A stretch of 64,000 bases of DNA from Rhizophagus irregularis (taxonomy: Eukaryota; Glomeromycota; Glomeromycetes; Glomerales; Glomeraceae), in NCBI RefSeq assembly GCF_026210795.1, contig NC_089437.1:3596001-3660000 (forward strand). Direction: 5' to 3'. Under the pieces are notes generated by a model, which was not told the origin of the DNA, did not search any database, and saw only the letters and a list, made by a program, of their open reading frames with translations. This document shows, in pieces, positions 13,105-25,961 of the stretch. Every line of letters begins with the position of its first letter. Position 1 is the stretch's first letter. Both the position numbers and the translations under genes were made by a program.

Positions 13105-13400
13105 TTATGATCCGGATGGATTCGTTATCCGTTTAATCCGGTCCGTAAATAAATGAATGATCCGGATGACCATCCGATTGAATTTCGATATAAAAATCCG
13201 GATGACCGATCCGTAAATAACGGATGATCCGAATAACCATCCGAATGGATCCGTTACTATAAAATTTAAGCGATCCGTTGATCCGTCAATCCGCGGATTT
13301 ATCCGATTCGAAACCATCCGGATTGGATCCGGATGAAGATACGAATGATTCGTCATCTGCTATTTCTGTATACAAATCCGGATCCATCCGTTTGATTAGT
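13105..13400. repeat. Degenerate ATCCG/CGGAT repeat block
   Basis: Some 300 bp are dominated by variants of ATCCG, CGGATGA and GGATCC, repeated more than twenty times in both orientations. The open frame on the minus strand here (rich in Ile, Arg and Ser) is only a by-product of the repeated hexamers. It may be a decayed palindromic element similar in style to the GGACC-rich one at 25962-26304. I could not define terminal repeats. Confidence 0.6.
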
Positions 13401-13743
13401 ACTAAATAATGCTCTTTATGTGAACCCATTTAACCCAACATATTCTAATACATAATATTTATCCCAAAGTTTCAAATAGTTTGTTTTTTACAATAATTTT
13501 TTCACATAATTTTCTACTTTTATTTGACGCCACAGATTCTCATTTTTTGCGGATCGTTTGAGTTGACTCGTGGATCACGAATTAAATTTGTTCAATTTCA
13601 AATCGTTTTATTTATGTAAAAAAAAAAAAAATTTACATGTACTATACATATACAATCAATGTTGAACAAAACTATATAATAATACATCTTATTGATAGGA
13701 TCCGAAATAAATAAATCTTTAGGGAAGGTGGAATATTTTACTT

Positions 13744-15514
13744 TTAATCAACAATTGCACAGTCTGAACAATTAGAGTTATAATATTTCGAAAGATTTTC
13801 TGTGTAAGGATTAAGTATTCGAGATGTATAAATAGCTTGCGGATGAATTATTAATTGTTTTCTTTTAAAAAGATTTGCTTTTCGATAATTTTCTACATGT
13901 TCAAAATCATCATTTTTCCAAGAATATATTTGATCACTTATTTCGGTTGCATCTGGTCTCTTATTTGGATTTGAATCCCAACATTTTTTCATTAATTCAA
14001 TATAACACTTTGGTGCCTCCAATTCATTTAATTTAGGTCTAATTCCTTCACATATATCTAATGCCAAAAATTCATCATGCACACGATTAGCAAAAGGTTG
14101 TCTTCCAGTAGCTACAAAATACATAATAATACCAAAACTATATATATCCGCTGCTTGAGTATAAAGTTTTCCTCTTAATACTTCAGGAGCTACATAAGGC
14201 ATAACTCCATAAATTTTTTCTTCGTCAATATTGTCAACTTCTCCACATAATCCCATATCTGAAATACGTGTATAATCGCAAATATCACTAGTGCTAGTAA
14301 AAAGGAATAATATGTTTCCTGTATGAAAATCGTGATGAACCTTCTCTTTTTGATGAATTTCTTTAAGACCATTAATAATATTATTTAATACTTTTATTTT
14401 ATTTGTCCAATCAAAATTTTCATAATTTTTATTGATCCATTTATTAAAATCACCGCCTTCCGCATATTGAAGAACCATAATATAGTTTTTAGTATCTGGA
14501 TTTTGAGATATTCCATATATTCTAAGAATATTAAGACTATCAATTGAGTATTCTTTAGCCTATTAAACAAAAAGAAATGTAATTATTAAATTATTTATAA
14601 TCTTTTTAAAAATCCATGATCTATAAAAGTGTTACCTCATTCAGAAATCCCTCAAATCCCTCATTGATATTTTGAGAACTATGTAAACATTTTAAAGCAA
14701 CTTTTTTATTTATTTCTCTTGTCCATTCCATTTTATTGTCATCAAAACATAACGGACCATCTTCCCATATTGCTGAATATACCGTAGCAAAACCACCTTT
14801 ACCTATTTTTTTAACTTTATTCAACTGACTGTATGGTATCCATTCAAATACTATATCATAATAAAAATTAATTTTTAATTGCATCTGTTGAATGAAATCA
14901 ATAATCTTTTTATTAATTGGCAAATTATAAGACCAATTCGTAAAAAAATTTTTCGTATATTTTTCATAAATTTCAATCATCTTATTAATATGAAAAACTA
15001 TAACATAATCATTCGTATCCGGATTTTGAGATATTCCATATACTTCAAGAATAATCTTATCTTTATCTGTTAAGTATGCTTTGACCTATTAAACATAAAA
15101 AAAAAATTCATATAATTAAAAAAAAACTTTTTTTTAGATCAAAAGTTTAAGTTTCATAACACATACCACGTTCAAAAATTCACTAATCATTAAGCACTTC
15201 AAAATAACTTTTTTATCTGATTTTCTTATCCACTCTTTACTATTATTGTCATAATATAATGGGCCATCCTTCCATGTTGCTGAATATACTGAAGAATAAC
15301 CACTTTTACCTATTTCTTTAATATCATCAAATTTATTGTATGGTATCCATTCAAATACTGTATCATTCCAAATATTAATTTTTAATTGCACGTTTTGAAT
15401 GAAATCATCGATTTTTTTATTACCACTAGTCCAAATTTTAAAATTTTTTTTTATATAATTTATTCGATAAGGCCTACGCCATTTATATATTATCATATTT
15501 ATATATTTTATCAT
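13744..15514 (-). CDS. TKL-type protein kinase with two fused N-lobes (3 exons)
   Basis: Exons 15514-15167, 15085-14636 and 14559-13744, joined by GTATGT/GTAACA donors and AG acceptors, give one open frame of 537 aa. Residues 54-116 are a first N-lobe: EWIPYN, a glycine loop IGKSGYSSVYSA and VILK (Lys106). Residues 117-146 look like the start of a second-exon kinase segment (YGISQNPDTNDY), then break directly into another N-lobe: EWIPY, IGKGGFATVYSA (about 210-220), VALK with Lys248. A complete C-lobe follows: VHHDFHTGN with Asp343, SDMG in place of DFG, VAPEVL, and CWDSNPNKRP. HRD is HHD here. Substrate and regulation are unknown; the family is expanded in AM fungi. The fused architecture could be a real two-N-lobe protein or a partly duplicated gene still transcribed from the last unit; an alternative start is Met152. 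Confidence 0.75.
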
Positions 15515-15849
15515 ACATATTTGAATATCACAATAAGTATTGGTTGAATGCGTTCTAACCTATTTATAAAAGAAAAGATTTTATTATTCGATATTTGAAT
15601 TAAATGTATCTGTTGTGCCTCAGCCTTTGGGTCACGTGCAATTATCAATATATTATTTAGAATAAAAAAAAAAAAATTTTTTTTTGTTATTTTCAAAAAC
15701 GAATACAAAGCATTACATAAAGCCCAAAACTGCTTATTAATATTATAAAAAAAAGCTAGGAATGATTTTCGTGATTAACTGTAGATCATCACGTGTCAAT
15801 ACATAAATCATCTATACCTATTGGTCCAGTTGAAATCCGAGGAAAAGGA

Positions 15850-16060
15850 TCATACCTTATTTAAAAATTCATCAATATCTTTTTGTGAATTGTATAGGTG
15901 TATCAAAACAACTTCTGTATTTGATTTTTCTAGTCTATTTCTCTTTATTATCATCAAAATATAATGGATCATCTTTCCATATTGCTGAATATACTGTAAA
16001 ATGGCTACTTTTACTTCTTTCTTCGATAATATAAAACTGGTTATATGGTATCCACTCATT
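15850..16060 (-). pseudogene. Decayed third kinase N-lobe exon
   Basis: On the minus strand, 16055 onward encodes WIPYNQFYIIEE, a degenerate glycine loop (SKSSHFTVYSAIWKDD) and PLYFDDNKEK. After a stop and a frame change near 15945 it continues as KSNTEVVLIHLYNSQKDIDE and ends FLNKV, the same ending (FLNE/FLNV) as the two N-lobe exons at 14636 and 15167. It is thus a third copy of the same exon, at least three breaks into decay, upstream of the fused kinase gene. Confidence 0.75.
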
Positions 16061-16129
16061 TGTCCAATTAAACATCTATTATAATTTTGTAGCGTTTCTT
16101 TGTTATCAAAGGCCCTTGCTCTCAAAGCA

Positions 16130-17292
16130 ACCTTATTATTATAAGAAAGGACGGAATATAAATAAAAACGGGAGAGAAATAGGAATAATAAAAGTTAGGT
16201 AGCGTCTTTATTTCGTATCCCCACGTAAGATATAGTGGCTTACCGTAGTAACGAGGTCAATTTTTTTTCGTGTGTATGTATGCATATATTCGTTGAAAGT
16301 GTGAAGATGAAAGTAAGAGAAGTAAGAAAGAAAGGAAGAAAAAGAAATAATATAAGAGAAAATATGAATTGTTTTTAAAAATAAATTTTTGTTATAAATA
16401 TAAACGAAAAATATATACAAGGGAATAAATCCGTAAATAAGGGATATCCTTTTTTAATATTATTTACTTGAGAAGATATTTCAAAAGATACTTTGAATGA
16501 AGCAAAAAAAAATTTTTTGAATTTATTCAGAAAAGAAAAAAAAGGGATTCTAGCCAATTAATATAGACGTTTGGACTGGGATTACTAGGATTACAAAAAA
16601 AAAAAAAATATAGAAAGTAATTTTTATATATTAATTAGATCACATGACTTCGTGAAGATCCCATTTTAAAAATCCTAGCGTGAGACCTTATGCACTATGT
16701 ACTATAAGAAACCTTACGCTATGTGTATGTTTGACCGCTCTACAAGTTTCTCAATATATCAAAAAGGATTTAGAATGTCATTGTTGACTTTTATATGTAA
16801 CATATTATAGAGGTGCGGACATAACGCAGAAGCAATAAAAAATAAAACCTAGTATAATATATATACAGTAGGTGGGCTTTTTTTTTTTTTTTTTTTTTGC
16901 ATTATAAACCATTACATTAATTAGCCTTTTTACATTATCCTTTATTATACGAGAAAAGAAGTGTATTTTTTTTAGAGAAAAAAAAAAAATTTTTTTTATT
17001 TTTATTTGATCATGAGATAACCCTTGAAAAAAATGCGTTTATCAAAAATAAAAAAAATGTGTTCAAAGAAAAATATAGAAAAGAAAGAAAAGAAAAAACA
17101 AACAAACAAACAACATTAAGTGCCAATCTCTAAATAAGGAAAGTTATAAAAACGAAGAAAATTGAAATGAAGAAATTGATTTCGCGTTTATTTGAAAATC
17201 GTATAACTATGTAGAGCTAGTTATCGGATTACTATACTAAGAATAGCGCAGTTTTATAGGTAATAACTTGATATCTAGTTAATTTTATTAAT
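16130..17292. other. AT-rich intergenic stretch
   Basis: I see no gene. Homopolymer A and T runs are frequent (for example near 16875-16900 and 16975-17000). Short open frames on the minus strand at 16208-16557 are low-complexity (Phe/Ser/Lys) and are not credible proteins. Confidence 0.6.
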
Positions 17293-18680
17293 GTTGTGGA
17301 ATAAGGAATAACCCTTATTTTAATTACCTTCTTTTTTTTTTATACATATAAATTATAATTTTATATAAATAAAATGTGAGATCTCTATAAAAAGGGGCCC
17401 TCAGCCAAACATTATTATTAACCAATAAAATTTTTTTTTTCAATATTAACATTGGGAATTAAGTTTATATATGTGAAACCAAAAAATGGGATTGTGTATA
17501 TCTGATGTATATCATTATTTATTGTATTTGATAATTAATATATACTATTTTACCTTATCTTTACCTCAATCTCCCTATAATTTTCCGTAAATCAAATGCA
17601 TTAATAATATAGGATTGTATTTATTCATTTATCGTCGCAAGGTTCAACTGTACTATTTCTCTATAAGGTTTAGTCAGTTTTCTCCACATTAAATGAAGTT
17701 TCAACTTACTATTTTATGTTCCTATTATAACTATAAACTTTTCAGTATATAATGTTTATTATCTTTAATCGGCATAACATAATTCACATGACAATTTATT
17801 AGGTAATTATGTTTATTATATAATATATCATTTAAAAATCATTAATAAAATTAAACATTGGTTTGTTACGTCAAAAAGAAATTTTTGTTAAACTTTTTAC
17901 AAATTTGGTAATTGGTAACCCGGCATAAACCCACATTATGATGCGTTTCAAAATTTACATACTTTGATTTAAACATTTATAATGAAATTCCTTTCTAAAA
18001 AAAGTATTCTTTGAATAAAACATTTTTACATACATTTAATTTTTCTTTATATAAAAAATTTTTTGGTTGCATTTCGCAGGAAAAAAAAGCATGGACCATC
18101 TCACAAATTACTTGTCAAAAAAAAATATTCAAGTAAGTGGTAAATTTCAATAGAAAATTTTAAACTACTGAAAATCCATACTTTCGCAGTTTCATAAATC
18201 TTATAGTTCACAGTTAATAGTTTATTCAAAAAAAAAAATACTTTTTTTTTCATTCTGTCGGTAGGTCCGGCACTGTATTATTAAAAATGTTGGTTATACT
18301 TTGTTATACCTCGTGTCTTGGATTTCGTATTGGGTTAAATTAAAAAATAATGAATATATATAGGGAAACAAAATAAATTTAAAAATTATTAATTTATTCA
18401 TGCTTTGTGCATGGGCGAAAAAAAAAATAATTTTTTTCACTTTCTTTTTTTTTATTCTTTATAAAACCCACGCAAATAACCTAGAAGCATAATATCGCTT
18501 TAAAGTTTTTATTATATCTTTATTCGTCAGATTAAAAATCTCTTTTAAACTTTAATTTAAAATCTCACATGTCCTGAGAAGTGCGTAAGACGTTTTATTT
18601 ATTTATAATTCTCAAGTTCGGTTATGTTCGGTTAACTTTGGTAAATTAAATACTAAATTTTTTTTTTATCGAATGATTTT

Positions 18681-18761
18681 ACCCTATAAAAAATTTTTCA
18701 GAAAAATTAGAAAAATGGAAAATGGAATTTTTGAATTTTTTCCAGAATTTTTTTATAGGGT
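18681..18761. mobile_element. Small MITE-like element, ACCCTATAAAAAATT family
   Basis: The 81 bp unit begins ACCCTATAAAAAATT and ends AATTTTTTTATAGGGT, its reverse complement with one extra T. It is absent at the matching place in copy A (about 800). A related unit with ACCCTGTAAAAAA and TTTTTTATAGGGT ends lies at 21634-21813. Confidence 0.65.
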
Positions 18762-21633
18762 CATTTTTTTTTAAAAAAAAATAAATCTTCCTTAATTTGG
18801 AATTTGAAATTTTTTTTTTTTTGGTGATTATACAAACTAATGCAGGTGACAATTAAATAAAACTGATTCGCTTTTTTAAGATCGGTTCAAATAGGAAAAA
18901 TATTCTTTTCTCTCTCTCTCTTTTTTTTTTAAAAAAAAACTGGAAAAAAAAAACTGGAATAATTTGTATTAATGTATATAAAGTATTGAGATAATGAAAA
19001 AGAATGTTCTCATTCTTCAGAAAAAAAAGTTATTTCTTTATTGTTAAAGGAATGATTGTTCTTCCAGCTATAATGGTAGTTATTGTGATTCCTAAATATG
19101 TCTAATAAAACCATGAAAATAATGGTAAAATGCGGTATTTATTTTTAAACAACGTGACGTCGTGACGTGGGTGAATTTAAAACTAACAATAGTAAAATGG
19201 GTAAAAATGTAGTATTTACTATAGCCCTTAAACTGTTTTGCAGCCAAATTTGCCTGCAATTTCGTTTTTTAATTAAAGATACTTTTAAATATCTTAAAAT
19301 ATTTTATTATATAAACTTATATTTTTGTTATAAATTCTATAATATTTTCTAAGTAAAAATCGAAAGTAAAATGATCGATAAATTATAACAAATAGTAGCT
19401 AAATTTTTTAAATTGAAATATCTTTTTATCCATTAACCCTAGAAATATAAAATTACCACCATTTGATGCGTCTTAATGAGAAGAATCTGATAGAAATAAA
19501 ATTGTCCTTCTACAAATATTATGTAACAGGATAACTTATAAAATTAAAATTTTATAAATTAATATAACTTTTTATTTATCAATTTTAGAGTTATGATTTT
19601 ATTAAATGCGCCTTAATAAGAGGAATCTAACAAATATAATTTCATCTTTCTATAATCACTAGATCTTAAGATATTTTAAAAATTCAAAAATTTTAAAATT
19701 AATTTTAGCCCTTACAGTTTAAGGGATAGGTCTAAATATATATAAAGGGATGGAGCTGTGAAGTGGTTGTATCATTGTTTTTTTTTTCTTTAACGATTTT
19801 TTGGTGCACGCCGGACTAAAAAATATTGTAAATCCCGATATTGAAATATGTATATTATGTATTTATGTATATTTTGTATATTTGCATATAAAAAAACTAA
19901 TGAGGTAAATAAATATTAACAGTTAAGATAAATTTGGCGTAAATCCACTTTAAATATAATTCAAACTAGGAAGGACACTATTAAATATCATGTTCACGGC
20001 ACACTTTTTTTTTACCCACTATTTATAATTTTTCAAATATCTTTATTTAGGAATATCAAAGTTTTCAACGAAAAATTTTAAGAATTTCGATTTATATAAT
20101 AAAATGTTATTCATATAATAAAATGTTTAAATTTAAACCAAATCTCGTGAACAAAAACAAAAGATACCAGATTAAAAAATCGATTCCTTTCGGAAATCGG
20201 AATTATAAAAATTTTTATTAATGGTTTAAAAGGATATGGTTAAAATTATTTATTATTTATTTATTATTTAATTACTATTTTATTATCATGATTTTATTAT
20301 CATTTTTATTACTATTTATTTACTACTGTGTTTTTTTAGAGTTCATCTCAGAAAAAATTCTTGTAAATTTAATGGATAACAGATAATAACTTTATTTAAA
20401 AAGGTTAAATTTAATTTTTTTTTGTTCTTTATCGGAAAATGTTACATGTGATTCATTTTTTCCTTTAAAGATCTGAAAAATTGGTAGATCGATCTTGTGG
20501 AATCATGAATTATTATTATGAATATTTGTGTTGCGTTGGTGTTTAGAGATGAAGTCGATTAGTGGGAAAGAAAAAACAATTTTTTTTTGATTGATGAATA
20601 AATCATTAAAGGTTGGTATTAGTGATAAAAAATGATTGTTAATACGATAAAATATTTACGGAAAAATAAGATTGAATTCCGGGAGTAGGTTTCCGGAAAG
20701 ATCCTATCAAACAATGGACGTTGTAATACAAATGTTATGATTAATCACATGATTATATTCATGTTCATTGACCACAGTTTTTAAATAAAACCTATTTAGG
20801 CATTATTCCATAGATATAGTATTCATTGAATAATAATAATTAATTACAATGAAAATCATAATGTTAGGGTCTCCATACATTGAGGAGTCTTTACATTTTA
20901 ATTGTTCCGAACTATCAAACTATCGAAAAAAAAAAATCTATTGTTTCACGAACTTCAAACATTTTCATCATTGACCCCAAAAAACAATCGCAATCTCTTT
21001 TATTGTGAGAAAAAAAATAGGTCAATTGTATGTATATACATATGCTATAAATTGGGCAGAAAAGAGGCTTTTTGCATTTCTCACATTTAAAAGATTATGC
21101 ATTACGTACATTTTACATGACACATGAATAATTATCCACATAAAGTTACTTGTGAATTTCGTCATGTCGAAATTGTCAAAATTATTTTTCTATTTCGTCA
21201 TTTGCATTTTGGTCAATTTTAATAATAGAATAATTTCGTTATTTCGACATGTCGAAATGTCGAAATTATTTTTACCATTTCGGTAATGACCTTTTTATTT
21301 TTCGGCAAGCAACTTTACGTAGGACATCATCCCACTTTAGGTCGTTTTTACTATAGCCTACAATCTAGAATATTTTAATTAAAATCTAATTTTAGTTATA
21401 AACCTTTTTTTATACAGTTTTTGTTATTTTTCTTTCTTTCTTTCTTTTCAATCATAAGATATTTTTGTTGATTACCCCAATTCTTGCTAATGTATTTCCC
21501 GGATTTCTCAACATTTCCTCAATTAAGTTGTTTTGCGTTTAATTTTATTCTTTTAACTTGTAATAATTTCATTTTAAAGTAATAAAAACCTAAACCCTGC
21601 ATTTTTTTTTCTTATATTTCTTAATCATTCATA

Positions 21634-21813
21634 ACCCTGTAAAAAAAAGTCGATCCGTTTTTTTTATTCCATCTTTTTTCCGTAAAAGGCTCATATTTCC
21701 GGAATTAATAACTTTATATCATGGAATTATTTGCATTTTCCGTGAATGGATCCGTGAAAGGCTCATTTTCACGGAGTTTTTACAGAAATAACGGATAAAA
21801 TTTTTTATAGGGT
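21634..21813. mobile_element. MITE-like element, ACCCTRTAAAAAA family
   Basis: Begins ACCCTGTAAAAAA, ends TTTTTTATAGGGT. Copy A reads TTTCTTAACAAACGCTG across the site near 3915-3935, without the insertion. The interior carries sub-terminal repeats of CGGA/TCCG and two copies of an AAAGGCTCATTTTC-like motif. It has no coding capacity. Confidence 0.65.
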
Positions 21814-24028
21814 AACAAACGCTGTTTACCAGGCATGGAGTTTCACTGTCTCAAAGAATTTATTCCGTATTTCTTTACTTACTATTTTTTTTTCTTCAAA
21901 CTACATACATACATACACATGTTACATTTGATTAAAAAGCGATTTCTTTTTTTACGCATTAATGCATCATATGCATCATATGCATTAATGCGTCAAAATA
22001 TTTTGAAACTCTTCCATTAAATCTTTTTTTTCTAAAGCGAATCAACGATAGTGATAATGATAAATACGGTAAACAAAAAAATAAAAAAATAAAAATAAAA
22101 AAAAAAAATTTTTTTTAAAAAAACATTATTTTGTAAATGAATTTATCCCACCATTTTTTAAGTAATAAATTTATTATTTATTTTTTTTCGGTCTATTTTC
22201 CATGTAAAGGATCTTTCTAACCAGATTTTTTTTTTTTTACAATGAAAGTTTGATAATGTGCAGAATATGTACATAAAGTGTGTGACCTGACATAATAAAA
22301 AATGTAATCAATGTAATCAATGATGTAATAAATGTAGTAAATGATAGTAAATGTGGTGTAGATAACGTGATCTTTTTACATTCCAAACTTTAATAATAAT
22401 TTTAATGATGAAAGATATTAAATTAAAAAAGGCAGAATTCAAAACGAACGTTTCATTATGTTTCATTATATTTCATTATGGTTATTATGGTTCATTTTTC
22501 TTTGAAAAAGAGATGCACGTCAAAAATTTGAGAAATGTAATCTTTGATTCGAGAATTAATCTTATTAACACCAAATTCTTTAAAAAAATTTTTTTTGGGT
22601 AAATAAATAGATATAAAAGTATAATAGATTTCATAAAAAATAGTACACTTTTGTTATAAATATAATGTAAATATTATTTATATTAATAATTTATTTGTTT
22701 AATATTTATAAAGGTACCTTCTGCTTTTCTTTTCTTACAAATTTGTTTACCTAAAAAAAAAGCAGGGTAACCTAAAGATACTATATATTGTAATAAAATT
22801 GCCACATTTTATTTTATTTTTTTTTTTGTGATATTACCATATATGATATATCTATATTTTATAAAAAAAAGCGACTTGTATCCAAATTTGTAAAGAGATT
22901 GATAGAATTGACCTGTTTAAAAACCTGATTTTTTTTTCACTTTATTCTAATTACCCAAAATAATTTTAAAATAGTGAAATGAAATTTTTTTTTAAGAAAT
23001 TCTTTTGCAGATCAAACCATTTAGATGTTTATTTATATATATATATATATATAGAATATACGCCAAAAAAATTACTTTTCAACAATTTCGAAACAATACC
23101 ACTGTATATGATGGTTCGATGGTTAATGGTCATGTAATATCTGGTAATATCTGATATATTATTAATTAATGTATTATTTATAGAACAAATCTCGAATTCG
23201 AAAAAAAAAAAAAGTTGTCAAAAAATAAATGCGTGTATGCAATGCAAATAATGTACCCCACAAAAAAATGATTAATGATATTTGGTAAAAAAAAAAATTT
23301 TCATATACTTTAGCCCATTTTTTGCCCAAAATATTATTTCTCATAAACGGTTTACCGTTTGGGAGTTAGGGACGAAAATTTTTTTTTTGCTGCGACGATA
23401 CGATGATGTCACGATGTCATGCTTTTTTTTTTAAAAAGAAATTTTTTAGGTTTAAAATTCTTTTTTTAAAAATTAAAGTGTTAGGCAAACAGTATTTAAT
23501 CCAGTTGTCAAGTAGCAAGAGGAAAAACTTACTGGAAATATTGGAAGATGGAGCATGAGTAAAAACTGGCTAAAATTAAGAAAAAAGATGGAAGCATGAA
23601 TAAATTTCTCCGAACTTGGAGCATTAGGTTGAACAATATTTACTTTGTGGATGGCTCTTTTAATCTTTATGCTTTATTAAAGTTGTAATTGGGCTTTTAT
23701 TGGGCTCTTTTTTTAAATTGAATAGGCTAGTTAATTGTGGCCTTTATACCTAAGAAACCCTAAGAACGAGCGAGAGAGAGAGGGACTTGTCGACTTTGGC
23801 AATATTTGGACCTTTCGGGAACAAATATGCCTTATACTTCCCATAAAAAATTTCCTGGGAAAAACTCCGATAAATGATCATTTTCTAGTTTTTATTCCAA
23901 AAAAACTCCGAATAGGTTTATCATCTTTATCGTCTTCATTGATATCATTAGCAGTCACCATTGCTGCATCTCTCTGCTGTTTATTACAAGTTTACAACAG
24001 AGTGATGCCTATGAAAATTCAATCATAA

Positions 24029-25959
24029 ATAAATTATTTTTTCCATACAACCATTATTTATTATTTATTTATCATGTTTAATAAATGTATAAATTGATAA
24101 TACTTGATATAACGAACCCAGTCAACCCATGATATAATGAACTCTTGACTTACTGAACTTACCAGTTTCACATTATTTAAAAATCTCGATATACCAATAA
24201 CATATACCGCTTATAATAAAGCATATAAAAAAAAATTCGTGATTACGTAATTGGAATTTTCCATAATTTATGTTGGTGGTAATAATTAAAATCTTAATCC
24301 TGGTCAAAATTAATAATTCCAGTTGGTTAATTATTAAATTTTTTCAGAAAGAATATTATAAATATAATTTAAATTTTTTAAAAAAAATCATTAGCCCGTT
24401 GACCGCAGCACCGCAGCAGAATATCTAAAAAAAATTAAAATAAAACGACAATTAGTAATAATTTAATATTACTAATCGCCCGACGCTAAAAGAAACTGAA
24501 GCTATTTACTGTTTAAAAAAATATTCAATTTACGATAAATTCCTCAAATTGTCCAAAAAGTGATGATGCATTTTTTAAAAAATATACAATTTTCGATTTA
24601 ATGGCTTTTTTATAATATACATTAAATAATTTATTTTATTTCACGTGTCGCATAAATATCATGATTTTCACGGCGCAGCCGTGAAATAACTATTACATTG
24701 GAAAAAAACAGAGTTGGCGTCATGAAAATTAGTTTTAAAGTTATGATAATTTTACAGCATTAAAATATAAAACAGATCAAGTCAGAGAATTAAAGGAATT
24801 TGAACGCTTAAATCGATCGATGATGCTAAAATGCAAAATCGAAAAGAAACAACAACTGAAAGTAAACGAAATTTTCCGGTAATCGATAATCAAAATAACA
24901 AAAAAATTTTAAATTTTTTTTTTTTATTATAAAAAATTCCTTATCTATATTTTTTCATAATTTTACGAAAAATTTCTAAAAATTAAATTTGATTTACGAT
25001 AAATTCCTTATTAACCTCTAATAAAATTTTTATATTAAATAAACATTAATAACTGTTACGTAATAGTATTCTTGTTTAAATAGTATTAATTAGTGAAATT
25101 ATTACTATTATTAATATTATTATAAATATATTTATTCGAATAACGCAAAATATATTTATTTCGATTATATCACAGTACTGAAACTTGATCCAAACCTAAA
25201 AGGTTAAAGAACGAAAAAAAAAATCAAAAATTCGGTTTTGAAAAAAAAATTTTTATACTTTTTATTTAAAATCAACGTTCGGATAGCTGTGGTGATAACG
25301 ATCCGCTGGATCACAAGAACGACCGAAAATAAAACCTTTATAATAATAATTAATAAAAAAACTATACTTTCTCCGTTAGTATCATAAGAAAAAAAAATCT
25401 TCACGGATTGGATTGGCCATTGGAAAGCACACCGTACACATGACCCGATACCAAACCAAATTATTTTAACTCTTGTTTATCGCTTAATAATTATTAATTT
25501 TTTGAAATTTTTGATAACAAAAATATTTTAATGTTAATCATTTAGTCAGCGATGTCTGACCGAACAACTGTTGACGCGAAAAAAAAACTATCTACTATCA
25601 TTTCACGATCTTCCGTTCCGAAATAAGAAAAGAATATTATCAATTCTGTCATAAATAGATAAATTTAAAATCAACAAATAATTTTTTTAGTTCATCGAAT
25701 GTGATATTATGTTTTTCTCGATAAGATAAAATTTATAAAAATATTGTTTCATAATTGTCAATTTCGAAATTATTGAAATGTTAATATTAGAACTTTTGCA
25801 TTATATTTGATTGCTTATCTGTAATAGTCGTATAGGATAGAACTTTTAGGCTCTACCATCGTTACCACATCGTAAGTCGCTCTTGTCTAAATCGAGTCAC
25901 GGATCATTTCGTGAGAATTGTGCGATCGTAATATTAAAACTTTTTTTAGTTATGTCAAC
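24029..25959. other. AT-rich intergenic stretch
   Basis: No gene is supported. A short open stretch near 24755-24885 (plus strand) could be a scrap of coding sequence rich in Lys/Glu (KYKTDQVRELKEFERLN), but it has no start, no splice context and no recognisable family. The second copy of the GTTATTTCACG palindrome lies at 24637-24690. Confidence 0.5.
24637..24690. mobile_element. Short palindromic MITE-like element, copy 2
   Basis: Reads TTATTTCACGTGTCGCATA, then AAATATCATGATTTTCACGG and CGCAGCCGTGAAATAAC. It shares the arms and the CACGGCTGCGCCGTG centre with 12766-12837, but the centre sits next to the right arm, as if one arm had been shortened. Followed by TATTA. Confidence 0.6.
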
Positions 25960-25961
25960 TA

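Larger units (their letters stand above)
17293..23885. repeat. Segmental duplication, copy B
   Basis: Colinear with copy A (1-6880) over its whole length; see the anchors listed there. Differences are mostly small indels, plus element insertions: copy B lacks the four elements at 2041, 2783, 5107 and 5403 of copy A, but has its own insertions at 18681-18761 and 21634-21813, and an extra stretch of about 150 bp near 18240-18390. After 23885 the two copies diverge completely: copy A leads into the kinesin-like remnant, copy B into unrelated sequence. No coding region is supported. Confidence 0.8.

Noticed and set aside
13105-13356. 83-codon minus-strand frame
   Set aside because: It lies entirely in the ATCCG repeat block; its Ile/Arg/Ser pattern is produced by the repeat.
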